From contig DVMJ01000055.1 in assembly GCA_018715065.1 (NCBI GenBank), positions 1 through 60,074 on the forward strand: DNA of 60,074 nucleotides, given 5' to 3'. The translations under genes and the position numbers were made by a program. Below, one piece after another: positions 43,560-52,275 of the stretch (the stretch's first letter is position 1; every line of letters starts with the position of its first letter). The DNA is from Fimiplasma intestinipullorum. GTDB taxonomy: Bacteria; Bacillota_I; Bacilli_A; Erysipelotrichales; Coprobacillaceae. The notes under the pieces were generated by a model. That model searched no databases, had not been told where the DNA came from, and saw only the letters and a program-made list of their open reading frames with translations.

Positions 43560-45383
43560 CTAGCCATTCGCTTTATTTCGCACAAAGGCCTTACGGCGTT
43601 CGTTCTCTGTCAAAAGACGCTTACGCAAACGAATATTTTCAGGTGTAACTTCGACAAGTTCATCGTCATTGATGTAATCCAGACAAGCTTCCAGTCCCAT
43701 CACACGCGGTTTCTTTAAGACAACCGTGGTATCCTTGGTACTTGAACGCGTATTGGTCATCTGTTTGCCACGGGTCACATTGACTGTCAGATCATTATCG
43801 CGGCTGTGTTCACCCACGATCATGCCCTCATAAACATCGACACCAGGACCAACAAACATGACCCCACGGCTCTCGACATTGCCTAATGAATAAGCCGTTG
43901 TCTGCCCTTCATCAATGGAAATCAGGACACCTAACGCACGCTCACCGACCGTACCGCCATCAATTGGACGATATTCCATGAAAGAATGCGAGATGATGCC
44001 GTATCCTTTGGTCATTGTTAAGAAATTGGTCATGAAACCGATCATTCCACGAGATGGTACGGTGTAATGCACACGGGTCTGGCCATCCTGGCTGTTCATA
44101 TCTTCCAGGATACCGCGTCTTAAGCCTAAAGACTCAATCACGCTGCCGATGCATTCATCCGGTGCTTCGATCTGCACATCTTCATACGGCTCACAGGTCA
44201 CCCCATCGATTTCTTTTAAGATAACATGTGGACGAGAAACCTGCAATTCATAGCCTTCACGGCGCATATTTTCAATCAGAATGGATAAGTGCAGCTCACC
44301 GCGTCCGGAAACGATCCATTCTTCGGAATTAGGAATACGTTCAACACGTAAAGAAACGTCACGATTCGTCTCACGCATCAGACGTTCTTCGATCTTGCTG
44401 GCAGTCACGAATTTCCCGTCACGACCGGCAAATGGACTGGTGTTAGTTCCAAAGACCATCTGAATGGTTGGTTCATCGATATGGATCATTGGCAATGGAT
44501 CTTCCTTACCGACATTACATACGGTCTCCCCCACACCAATATCCGCTAAACCGGCAATGGCCACAATATCACCGGCGCTGGCTTCTTCAATCTCAATTCG
44601 ATGCAGTCCTAAAAAGCCAAAGAGCTTTTGGATACGGAACTGTTTGATCGAACCATCGGCTCTGCAGCAAGAAACCATTTCATTGACTTTTAAACGGCCC
44701 TGCTGGATACGACCGATACCGATACGTCCTACATAATCATTATAGTCCAGTAGGGTTGGCTGGAACTGTAATGGTGCATCCACATTGACATCCGGTGCCT
44801 GGATCTCATTAACGATCAGATCAAACAGGCAATCCATATTTGGCTGCTGGGTCGTGATGTCTGGATCCAGTGAGCTGGTTCCCTGTAAAGCAGAAACAAA
44901 GCAGGTCTGGAATTCTAACTGATCATCATCCGCCCCCAGTTCCATGAACAGTTCAAGAACTTCATCCATGACTTCCTCAATACGTACGACCGGACGGTCT
45001 ACCTTATTAATGACAACGATAGGCTTGACTTTCGCTTCTAAGGCCTTCTTCAAGACAAAGCGGGTCTGCGGCATCGTTCCCTCATAAGCATCGACCACTA
45101 ATAAGACACCATCCACCATGCTCATGATACGCTCTACTTCTCCCCCGAAGTCCGCGTGGCCTGGTGTATCCATGATGTTGATGCGGTAGTTTTTATAATT
45201 AATGGCTGTATTTTTAGCCAGGATCGTAATGCCTCTTTCACGCTCTAAGTCGTTGCTGTCCATGGCACGTTCGGCAATCTGTTCATTATCGCGAAGCGTT
45301 CCGGACTGCTTCAGCAGCTGATCCACTAAGGTTGTTTTACCATGATCGACATGGGCAATAATAGCAATATTACGAATTTCCAT
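43560..45383 (-). CDS. typA: Ribosome-associated GTPase TypA/BipA
   Basis: A 607-residue translational GTPase. The G motifs are AHVDHGKTT, RGITI, DTPGH and NKVD. EF-G-like domain II, domains III and V, and the TypA-specific C-terminal domain follow (MVGEHSRDNDLTVNVTRGKQ-type region, here IVGEHSRDNDL, and ending near TENERRKAF). It aids ribosome assembly and stress adaptation. AAGGGGTATGAATC precedes the ATG. Confidence 0.96.
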   Translation of the reverse strand: MEIRNIAIIAHVDHGKTTLVDQLLKQSGTLRDNEQIAERAMDSNDLERERGITILAKNTAINYKNYRINIMDTPGHADFGGEVERIMSMVDGVLLVVDAYEGTMPQTRFVLKKALEAKVKPIVVINKVDRPVVRIEEVMDEVLELFMELGADDDQLEFQTCFVSALQGTSSLDPDITTQQPNMDCLFDLIVNEIQAPDVNVDAPLQFQPTLLDYNDYVGRIGIGRIQQGRLKVNEMVSCCRADGSIKQFRIQKLFGFLGLHRIEIEEASAGDIVAIAGLADIGVGETVCNVGKEDPLPMIHIDEPTIQMVFGTNTSPFAGRDGKFVTASKIEERLMRETNRDVSLRVERIPNSEEWIVSGRGELHLSILIENMRREGYELQVSRPHVILKEIDGVTCEPYEDVQIEAPDECIGSVIESLGLRRGILEDMNSQDGQTRVHYTVPSRGMIGFMTNFLTMTKGYGIISHSFMEYRPIDGGTVGERALGVLISIDEGQTTAYSLGNVESRGVMFVGPGVDVYEGMIVGEHSRDNDLTVNVTRGKQMTNTRSSTKDTTVVLKKPRVMGLEACLDYINDDELVEVTPENIRLRKRLLTENERRKAFVRNKANG

Positions 45384-45467
45384 GATTCATACCCCTTCTT
45401 TCAACGCGTCAATTATAGCATATTTTATCCATAACACTCAATTTTTTTATCATGATTAGAAGATTTT

Positions 45468-46811
45468 TTAATGTAAGCGGCTTCCTAGATCGCGATAATA
45501 ATTGACCATCAAAAAGACCTCCGCTCCGATCCAGGCTAAGATCTCGGCCAGATAGATACCGTTTTGCCCTAACCACAGTGGCAGCAGCAAAGCCGCACCA
45601 ATGCGCATGACCAGCTCAATCAAACCCGAAATCATCGGAATCAATGTATTTCCCATGCCCTGCAAGGCATTACGATATAAATGAAGCAGGAACAAGACAC
45701 TTAAAAATAAGGCCATCACAAACAGATAACGATAGGCAATATCAATGACTTCTAAACGACTGGTTGCCTCTGCAGAGACAAAAAGCCCAACTAAAGGTTT
45801 TCCTAAAAAGATCATCATCAACGAAATCACAAGCGATGTCCCTACAAAAAGTTTGATAGCTGCCCGGATCCCCTCCCGGATCCGCTCAATTTTACCGGCT
45901 CCAAGGTTCTGACCCGCATAGGTCGCGACTGCATAACCATAAGAGACCGCGGCGAGCTCCAGTAAGCCATAGAGCTTGTTGGTTGCGGTAAATCCAGCCA
46001 CGAAAAGGAAGCCAAAACCATTGACCACATACTGCACGACAAGACCCCCGACTGAAATGATCGCATTCTGAAATGCAACGGGTGATCCCAGTCTTAAAAG
46101 ATGTGTGACCATGTCACGATCAAACACAAGATCCTGTCGCTGCATCTTCAACACCGGCCAGCGCAAAAGATAAAGAAGACAGAAAAGCGCTGCTAAACAC
46201 TGCGCGATCACGGTCGCGATCGCAGCCCCAAAGATGCCCCAACCAAACGCATAGACAAAAAGCATATCCAAGCCTATATTCGTCACTGAACCAATCAGCA
46301 TGGCAATCAGCGGCGTCTTACTATCTCCAAACGCACGCAGGATCGCACTGAACAAATTATAGGCCATAGTGGCAAAGATGCCAGAAAACATCACACGCAA
46401 ATAAGTGATCGATCCACCAATGACATTTTCCGGAGTGTTCAATAAACCAAGCACCGGCTCGCATAATAAATGCGCCGCCAGCGTCAATACGACCACAAGT
46501 CCTATGGATAACGCACAGGACATCACGACCGACTGTCGGATCTTCGCTTCGTTTCTGGCCCCGACATGCTGGCTGACAAGAATCGAAAAGCCCTGAGCAA
46601 AACCGGTAATCGCACTGAGCACCATCCAGTTCAGCCAGTCCGCTGCCCCTAGTGATGCCAAAGCTTCCACCCCCACCCCATTGCCGACGATCATCGTATC
46701 CACCATCGTATAAAGCTGCTGGCAGACATTCCCCAGCATCAAAGGCAAAGCAAACTTTAAAATTAAGCCGAGAGGTTTTCCCTCTGTCATCACAATTGTT
46801 CTTTCTGCCAT
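45468..46811 (-). CDS. MATE-family efflux transporter
   Basis: A 447-residue protein with about twelve membrane helices in two repeats. The N-terminal LPLMLGNVCQQLYTMVDTMIVGNGVG and LRAFGDSKTPLIAML segments, and the second-half NALQGMGNTLIPMISG, are classical for MatE-domain exporters of the Bacillota group. It expels drugs or toxic metabolites using Na+ or H+ gradients; substrate unknown. AGGAGGGATTCG precedes the ATG. No clear terminator follows. Confidence 0.92.
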   Translation of the reverse strand: MAERTIVMTEGKPLGLILKFALPLMLGNVCQQLYTMVDTMIVGNGVGVEALASLGAADWLNWMVLSAITGFAQGFSILVSQHVGARNEAKIRQSVVMSCALSIGLVVVLTLAAHLLCEPVLGLLNTPENVIGGSITYLRVMFSGIFATMAYNLFSAILRAFGDSKTPLIAMLIGSVTNIGLDMLFVYAFGWGIFGAAIATVIAQCLAALFCLLYLLRWPVLKMQRQDLVFDRDMVTHLLRLGSPVAFQNAIISVGGLVVQYVVNGFGFLFVAGFTATNKLYGLLELAAVSYGYAVATYAGQNLGAGKIERIREGIRAAIKLFVGTSLVISLMMIFLGKPLVGLFVSAEATSRLEVIDIAYRYLFVMALFLSVLFLLHLYRNALQGMGNTLIPMISGLIELVMRIGAALLLPLWLGQNGIYLAEILAWIGAEVFLMVNYYRDLGSRLH

Positions 46812-46855
46812 CGAATCCCTCCTTCACATCCAGCCTATTATACACCAAAAAAAGA

Positions 46856-47554
46856 TCAGGAAGCAATGGCCTCCTGAATCTCTGTTACATATTTCTGCAT
46901 GCTTACGACATCATTGTCCCCATAAACATAGGTTCCACGTGTCGTCTCGAAAATAAGATAATGCTTGGCTTGGGTCCTGGCATAAAGCCAGTAATCGCCT
47001 AAGGTCTGGTTATGATACCTTCCAGCTTCCACTTTGGCATTATTGACGCCGGCTTTCTTAAAACCGACATGAAAATCATCGGTCAGTGCTACACTTTCAA
47101 TATCCTCCATATAGAAAGCGGCTTGCTTCGTAAAGCTTGCATCTAAAATGATTCCGTCCTCATCCATATAAAACGTCACCTCACCGGAGTACAAAAAGAC
47201 GCTGAGTACCCCTACAAAAACCAGATACATCACCATACCCACAACCAATCCAGCCCCGGGCTTGGTTCTCTTGGCTAGGCACCAGTAATTACCTAGCAAC
47301 ACAAATCCCACCAACGCTAAGATTAGCGGAACACCAATGGTCCAGGTTGCCTCTGTCAGAAAACAGATGCCTAAAGCACAGGCCATGCCTAAAGAAAAGA
47401 TCCCCATATGACGAGATAATTTACGAAAGTCGTAGCGTGCCTTTTCCTCCGGGCTAGCCGTATTGTAACCCGCAATCAGACAACCGCCATGTCCCATAAA
47501 AAAGACAAGCGCCAAAACCAGGAATAATCCAATCAACCCGACTCCCAGCCACAT
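46856..47554 (-). CDS. DUF3784 membrane protein with C-terminal PH-like part
   Basis: 232 residues. The N-terminal half has four hydrophobic helices and the DUF3784 signature after the first, LIAGYNTASPEEKARYD. The C-terminal half (about residues 125-232) is strand-rich, with VTFYMDEDGIILDASF, LIFETTRGTYVYG and a final helix, resembling bacterial PH-type domains. Function unknown. It is the last gene of the PadR operon, 23 nt after the HAAS gene; AGAGGTGAAGAGAG precedes the ATG. Confidence 0.75.
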   Translation of the reverse strand: MWLGVGLIGLFLVLALVFFMGHGGCLIAGYNTASPEEKARYDFRKLSRHMGIFSLGMACALGICFLTEATWTIGVPLILALVGFVLLGNYWCLAKRTKPGAGLVVGMVMYLVFVGVLSVFLYSGEVTFYMDEDGIILDASFTKQAAFYMEDIESVALTDDFHVGFKKAGVNNAKVEAGRYHNQTLGDYWLYARTQAKHYLIFETTRGTYVYGDNDVVSMQKYVTEIQEAIAS

Positions 47555-47577
47555 CTCTCTTCACCTCTTCTTTCGCA

Positions 47578-48246
47578 TTAAGCCTGCAGGACATAGAATC
47601 CGCCTAAGGTCATCTCTTCTGTAAAGCTGATCCGATAGGCCAGTGTGCCGTTTTCACAAGCGACGTGAATCTCACTCACACCAAACAGCGTTCCGTTTTG
47701 GGTGACCTCTGCATAATATTCATCCGTCACTTCCTGCATTTGTCCCATGTTTGCCGCAAACTCAGCACTCTGTCTAAACTGTTCAAGCGACATCGATTGC
47801 TTCATCTCTTCAGGAAAATACGTATTATAGACGGTCTCGTACTGCCCTGATTCCATTAGCTCGATGATCTCTAAAGATTTCTCCCGTATCGCATCCTGAT
47901 CAAATTTACCGGAAACGCCCATCTCTGTCTGAACAAAGCTAGGCTGCGTCGTCTTCTCTTGTTCAGCCAAGGAATGCAGGAACATCCATCCCCCGGCAAT
48001 GACAACGACGATCGCCAGTATCCCAACGATCCAAGGCCACACATTCGCTTTAGCACCTAAGTTCTGATTAAACTCAGCCGCCAGCTTTTTCGGACTTCCC
48101 ATGCGGGAAATGATGGCATCCATCGATTCTCCGCTGGACAAAGCGTCCTCGATATCGGCATCGATATCACCGATGATCTCATTTTTCTTTTCCGCCGATA
48201 CATGCAAGTGTCTTTTCAATGACTTTAAATAGGCTTCTTTTGTCAT
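47578..48246 (-). CDS. HAAS-domain (DUF1700) membrane protein
   Basis: About 222 residues. The N-terminal HAAS/DUF1700 helical domain (about 1-75, MTKEAYLKSLKRHLHVSAEK and ISRMGSPKKLAAEF) is followed by one membrane helix (about 70-95, WIVGILAIVVVIAGGWMFL) and an external DUF3887-like domain with IELMESGQYETVYNTYFPEEM. HAAS proteins are the usual partners of PadR repressors. AGGAGG at 9 nt favours the second ATG (48246). The start region overlaps the PadR stop. Confidence 0.85.
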   Translation of the reverse strand: MTKEAYLKSLKRHLHVSAEKKNEIIGDIDADIEDALSSGESMDAIISRMGSPKKLAAEFNQNLGAKANVWPWIVGILAIVVVIAGGWMFLHSLAEQEKTTQPSFVQTEMGVSGKFDQDAIREKSLEIIELMESGQYETVYNTYFPEEMKQSMSLEQFRQSAEFAANMGQMQEVTDEYYAEVTQNGTLFGVSEIHVACENGTLAYRISFTEEMTLGGFYVLQA

Positions 48247-48251
48247 TTCCT

Positions 48252-48587
48252 TCATCCTCCTAACACAACCGAGACTGCCTGACTAAATTCCTGCCAGAGC
48301 ATCTCAAGTTCTTGAATTCCTTGGCGACCTGCCTGAGTGATTTGATAATATTTTCGCTTCATTCGCTGATCTTCCAGTTGAACCCAGTAACTTTTGATGT
48401 ATCCATCATCCTCCAGACGATATAGGATCGGATAGAGTGTGCCTTCTTTCAGCTTAAACATGCCCTGACTTCTTTCATCCAGCGCCATGATCAGCTGATA
48501 CCCATACATATCCTGCTCACTTAACAGATGCAGCACCAAGATCTCCAGCACTCCTTTTTTGAGTTGCCGCTCATATTTTGGGTTCAT
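48252..48587 (-). CDS. PadR-family transcriptional repressor
   Basis: A 111-residue PadR regulator (short, subfamily 1-like). The winged helix has LEILVLHLLSEQDMYGYQL and FKLKEGTLYPILYRLEDDGYI, followed by RKYYQITQAGRQGI and a C-terminal dimer helix. It heads the operon with the HAAS and DUF3784 genes. Palindromic repeats overlap its own -10 box, so it probably represses itself. The inducer is unknown. Confidence 0.92.
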   Translation of the reverse strand: MNPKYERQLKKGVLEILVLHLLSEQDMYGYQLIMALDERSQGMFKLKEGTLYPILYRLEDDGYIKSYWVQLEDQRMKRKYYQITQAGRQGIQELEMLWQEFSQAVSVVLGG

Positions 48588-48608
48588 TTCACCACCTCAC
48601 TTAATTAT

Positions 48609-48654
48609 TTAGTATTACTAAGTATATTATACTAAGAGAACAGACTCCCGTCAA
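48609..48654 (-). promoter_or_regulatory. PadR operon promoter with overlapping operators
   Basis: TTGACG (48649-48654) and TATAAT (48626-48631) at 17-nt spacing. TTAGTA-T-TACTAA (48609-48621) is a perfect palindrome just downstream, and a near-palindrome (48618-48636, arms CTAAGTATA and TATACTAAG) covers the -10. Good candidates for PadR binding. Confidence 0.7.
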
Positions 48655-48655
48655 C

Positions 48656-48691
48656 AAAAAGGGAACGAATCAATCATCTTCGATTCGTTCC
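48656..48691 (-). terminator. Intrinsic terminator of the AAA-ATPase pseudogene
   Basis: GGAACGAATC (48662-48671) and GATTCGTTCC (48682-48691). The minus-strand T run abuts the -35 box of the PadR promoter. Confidence 0.85.
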
Positions 48692-48709
48692 ACAACAGAT
48701 ACATCATCT

Positions 48710-50410
48710 TTATCCCTTCATGACCATACAGTTCTTCTCGTAAAAGGCAATGCCGTAGTTTATGGTCTGTGTCATTCCACGCCGCTTCAGTTCGGCATCA
48801 TATTTTTTATCGGCTATCTGTTTGAGGGCATTTTGGCACGCTGTCTCCATCTCGCCATCATGGGCATATTTCAGTTCAATTACCAGACCTACCCCATCGC
48901 GCGTGAAGACCATGAGATCACCATATCCTTCACCCATCTCAACGTTTGATTTAACCATCCAATTTCCCTGGCTGCGTAAAAGCCCTAATAATAAACCGTG
49001 GTAAAAATTTTCTTTCATTCGATCTCGAACTGCCCTATCTCTTACGCTGATCGAATCCCACAGATAATCGTTCAACATCTCCTGTATCGTCTTTACATCA
49101 CCCGACAAAAAAGCCTGGCAAAAACGATTGATTCTGGATGAATCCTGGCGAACCATATGGCTAAACCATCTATCAACTAGTTCAGAGAGCAGTTTAACGA
49201 TCTCCTGGTTTGGAATCCACAATTGATAGGCATCGTCATCCTCCTGATGAACCGGTCTACCCGTTAAATACCCGGTGCTATAGAGAATACTCCAGATGTT
49301 CTCAATGCTTTCATCAATGTCTCGATAAACCAGCTCCTGGCTGATGTGTTTAATGATACATTCCCCATTAAGCAATGCTTCCACTTCTTCTTTGGTTGTT
49401 TGATCAGCCTGACTAAGCAATCGCATAATGAGATCGTTCCCACTTGTATTTGCCCAGTAATTCTTTGGCGTAGCCATTGGATTTGCCAATAGTTCATCAC
49501 AATAGTTGATGACATCCCAGGGACAATAGACACTAACATTGCCAAACCGATAGCCATCATACCAACTCTGGAAAGCTGCTTTGTATGAAGATAAATGATA
49601 ATATGCCAATATCTCATCAACGTCATGATCCGTAAAGCCAAAGCATTCATTATAGCGAAAATCAGAAATCGTATCTACTTTAAGATTATTCAGCCCGGTA
49701 AAAATACTTTCTTTAGAAATACGTAAACACCCGGTTAACACAGCAAAGTAAAGGCAATCATTGGTTTTCAAAGCCTGACTTAACACAAGACGGATCAATG
49801 TCATCATTTGATCATAATAGCCATACTGAAAAGCTTTATCCAATGGTACATCATATTCATCAATCAGCAGGATGACCTTTTGCTTATAATGTTGATAAAG
49901 AAGTCTGGAAAGCGTCTTCATTCCGGCAACCGCGACCTCTTCTGTCATGTCATAAACTCCCTGCGTGTCCTTACCCACTTTGATCAATCGCCGATATGCC
50001 TCTTTATCAGGCCGAGAAAGATTTTTACTGTCCAATAAGAACTGAAAACGCATCGCTTCATCGCCAATGACATTTCTTAAAGCTAAAGAGGCTCCTTCAT
50101 AAGACAATCCATCCACATTTTTTAAACTGATGGAAATGACCGGAAATTTCCCCATATACTGATCGCACAATTCCTTTTCCTGCATGATCTTCAATCCATC
50201 AAATCGTTCAGGGTGATGATTGATCTCAAAAAAGCATTTCAGCATACTCACATTGAGTGACTTACCAAAGCGTCTAGGTCGAGTGAACAAGTTAACCTTA
50301 CCCCAATGATTTAATCATTCCTTAATCAGTAATGTTTTATCCACATAATAAAACCCTTCTGTTGAAAATTCTTCAAAGTTCTCAATCCCAATCGGTAGTT
50401 TCTTTTGCAT
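48710..50410 (-). pseudogene. AAA-ATPase / PD-(D/E)XK nuclease-like gene with nonsense codon
   Basis: Family of AAA-ATPase-like (PF09820) plus nuclease-like proteins common in gut bacteria. The frame starts at an ATG at 50410 with MQKKLPIGIENFEEF and the typical YYVDKTLLIKE, is cut by TGA at 50315-50317 (codon 32), then continues LNHWGKVNLFTRPRRFGKS for 526 more codons from the first ATG at 50290. FTRPRRFGKS is the P-loop-like motif, VILLIDEYDVPLDKA the Walker B, and DLMVFTRDGVGLVIELKYA the nuclease-like core. A one-base change from Leu (TTA) would explain the stop. Restart at 50290 would lose part of the N-terminal lobe. Confidence 0.85.
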
Positions 50411-50764
50411 CCTTTCTCTCTCCTTTCAGGCTCTTATGAAGTATCCTGGAAATCTAAAATAAAGCTTTGATCTTACCTTCACTCTATCACAAAAAAAGCA
50501 AGGATTCAAGCCACCATTATCTAGTAGGATATGTCACATCCTCAGCATCAAGTAAATATGCTTTACCAGGCTTTATCTGCATACTCGCAATCAAGCACAA
50601 ATGTCTCAATACGAAGTGTATGCCAAATCCCCGATATTTCTAGAAGCAGTTATAGTGACTGGTAGAATCATCCGTTTTTATAGTAACCTTTTTCAATGAA
50701 TATATAGTGAAATAGTCATGTAAATAGCATATACTATAAGTACCAGTAGAAAGGGGTTGTTGAT
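50411..50764. other. 354-bp intergenic region
   Basis: Holds the AAAGG site of the pseudogene and, at its right end, the AAAGGGG site of the antitoxin gene. No gene, strong promoter or hairpin is seen. A TATACT stretch about 40 nt before the antitoxin start could be a -10 box. Confidence 0.5.
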
Positions 50765-51070
50765 ATGGCTGGAAAAACTACCAACATCCACATCCGTATG
50801 GACGCGGATTTGAAGACACAGGCCGATGCCCTGTTTGCGGAACTCGGCATGAATTTATCCACCGCATTCAACATCTTCGTGCGCCAGTCACTTCATGAGG
50901 GTGGCATTCCCTTTAAAGTGAAGCTGGAACAACCTAATAAGGAAACGATGGCAGCTATGCTGGAAGCAGAAAGGATTGCCAAAGATTCGTCTATAAAGGG
51001 CTACAATGACCTTGAAGAGTTATTTGCTGATCTGAAAAAACGAGAAGCAAAGTACACAAACAGCTTCTAG
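50765..51070 (+). CDS. RelB/DinJ-family antitoxin, fused to toxin start
   Basis: A 101-residue antitoxin. The N-terminal ribbon-helix-helix (IHIRMDADLKTQADALFAELGMN split over residues 8-30) and FNIFVRQSLHEGGIPF are typical of DinJ. The C-terminal segment would normally wrap the YafQ toxin. The last residues (AKYTNSF) belong to the start of the toxin, so the two genes have been joined by a small deletion and the frame ends at a TAG within the toxin sequence. It may still repress its own promoter. Confidence 0.85.
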   Translation: MAGKTTNIHIRMDADLKTQADALFAELGMNLSTAFNIFVRQSLHEGGIPFKVKLEQPNKETMAAMLEAERIAKDSSIKGYNDLEELFADLKKREAKYTNSF

Positions 51071-51182
51071 AAAGACTACAAATGAGCAATCAAACGTGGC
51101 ATGAAGATTGAATTGCTGGAGCAAGACATGGCACTGCATATGCTGGATCGTACCGGATCGCACAGCACCTGCTTGGCAAATA
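51050..51182 (+). pseudogene. YafQ/RelE-type toxin remnant
   Basis: Reading on in the antitoxin frame gives KYTNSF-stop-KDYK-stop-AIKRGMKIELLEQDMAL, which follows the start of YafQ-type toxins, then jumps to DRTGSHS, which matches their C-terminal TRTGSHS. Two stops (51068-51070 and 51083-51085) and loss of the middle of the protein show a dead toxin. Confidence 0.75.
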
Positions 51183-51456
51183 AGCCGTCTGTTGCCGTAT
51201 GGGAAAACCTGTACAGCGTTTTTTCTGTGTTGCTCAGAGTTCCGCTTCTCGATCATGGAACTTATCCTGTTTCTGGCGGGTAAAGTCCTCTACCATTTTT
51301 TCAGGTGAAGATAAAATTGCACTTGCCCTGTAAAACGCACATATAGAAGAATGATTGGCACATTTCTCATGTCTGTTTCTTCGGAAATGAAAATACGCTA
51401 AGCGACTGCTTCACTAACCATGTCAAAAGCCATGATTAAGAATTCACTTAGCGCAT
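51183..51456. other. 274-bp region without recognised gene
   Basis: Follows the toxin remnant. Short frames on both strands have no ribosome binding site or family resemblance. It contains no clear hairpin terminator for the minus-strand gene ending at 51457. Probably decayed accessory DNA. Confidence 0.45.
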
Positions 51457-52188
51457 TCATCTCCAGCTCATGATTCGAGAGATACCTAGCGCTAACAGCG
51501 CAACGATCAAAAGGATCCCCAGCCAATAGCTTAAGGGCATACCTAAAAGCGTGTGCAAACTCAGATACGATTTCATCCGGTCCCACTGTTCATCACGGTT
51601 TTCAACGACCATGACCTGATGCAAGTAACCTTTCTCGATACGATAAAGATGATAATGGTGAAAATAGGGTGTCTTGTCCGTTACAACAAGAATGGCTTGA
51701 TCCTGGCAGGCTTCTTCCAGACCATTGACCATGCGTTTGATCATTTGAGGCGATTGATGTGTAAATGGATAAGACAAAATCACCATTTCAGCCATCATGC
51801 TTAAATTCAAAGCAAAAAAGGCACGCTCTCTTTGAGCTAATGATAACTGTTGACAGGGGCGATTGCGACAGCGCGTTAAACCCAAACGTCTAAGCCATCT
51901 TTTTAGTATGCCAAGATCGACCCGATGATAGACCCCAAGGTCCATCACAGACCGGGATAAATCATACACCGTTTGACCCACGATCTTATCCGGCCAGCTC
52001 CCTTCGATCTCGATATGACGCTCATCGATGGTCTTCCCTTTTAACAGCAACAGATCTACCAAAGCCTGGGCTGTCTTTTCATCTTCACTTTGTAACAGGC
52101 AGAGCTGTCCAGGTTTGATTTCCATCTGACCATCCCGAATACGGATCTTATCATAGTAAGGGATCCAAATATGTCTGATCTTCAACAT
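51457..52188 (-). CDS. ABC-ATPase-like protein lacking Walker A, with C-terminal TM helix
   Basis: 243 residues. The order of segments follows a small ABC ATPase, but key motifs are eroded. The Walker A position reads CLLQSEDEKTAQ, with no GxxGxGKS; the signature position reads LSLAQRERAFFAL (family: LSGGQRQR); the Walker B position reads MVILSYPFTHQSP; VVTDKTPYFHH stands for the H-switch. A single membrane helix (about residues 220-237) ends the protein, unusual for an ATPase. It lies 87 nt after the MacB-like fusion gene. It may be a non-hydrolysing regulatory partner; no other family is recognised. AAGGTGGTCAG precedes the ATG. It could also be decaying, though the frame is intact. Confidence 0.6.
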   Translation of the reverse strand: MLKIRHIWIPYYDKIRIRDGQMEIKPGQLCLLQSEDEKTAQALVDLLLLKGKTIDERHIEIEGSWPDKIVGQTVYDLSRSVMDLGVYHRVDLGILKRWLRRLGLTRCRNRPCQQLSLAQRERAFFALNLSMMAEMVILSYPFTHQSPQMIKRMVNGLEEACQDQAILVVTDKTPYFHHYHLYRIEKGYLHQVMVVENRDEQWDRMKSYLSLHTLLGMPLSYWLGILLIVALLALGISRIMSWR

Positions 52189-52275
52189 CTGACCACCTTC
52201 TCTCTACCACCAGTATATCATATATTAATATTATTTAAAATTATTTTTGTATCGAAACAGCTCTTTGTTCCGTTC

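Noticed and set aside
43409..43648. 79-codon plus-strand frame near the end of typA
   Set aside because: Overlaps the typA terminator and 3' end antisense; no start signals.
46925..46945. GGTTCCACGTG-like sequence resembling a parS site
   Set aside because: The right arm does not match the palindrome of known parS sites and it lies within a coding region 6 kb from parAB; no other parS was seen near parAB.
50315..50317. In-frame TGA as a possible selenocysteine or reassigned codon
   Set aside because: TGA ends many intact genes in the window, no SECIS-like hairpin is evident, and family members have Leu at this place.
51020..51256. 78-codon minus-strand frame across the toxin remnant
   Set aside because: No ribosome binding site, antisense to the recognisable toxin remnant, no family resemblance.
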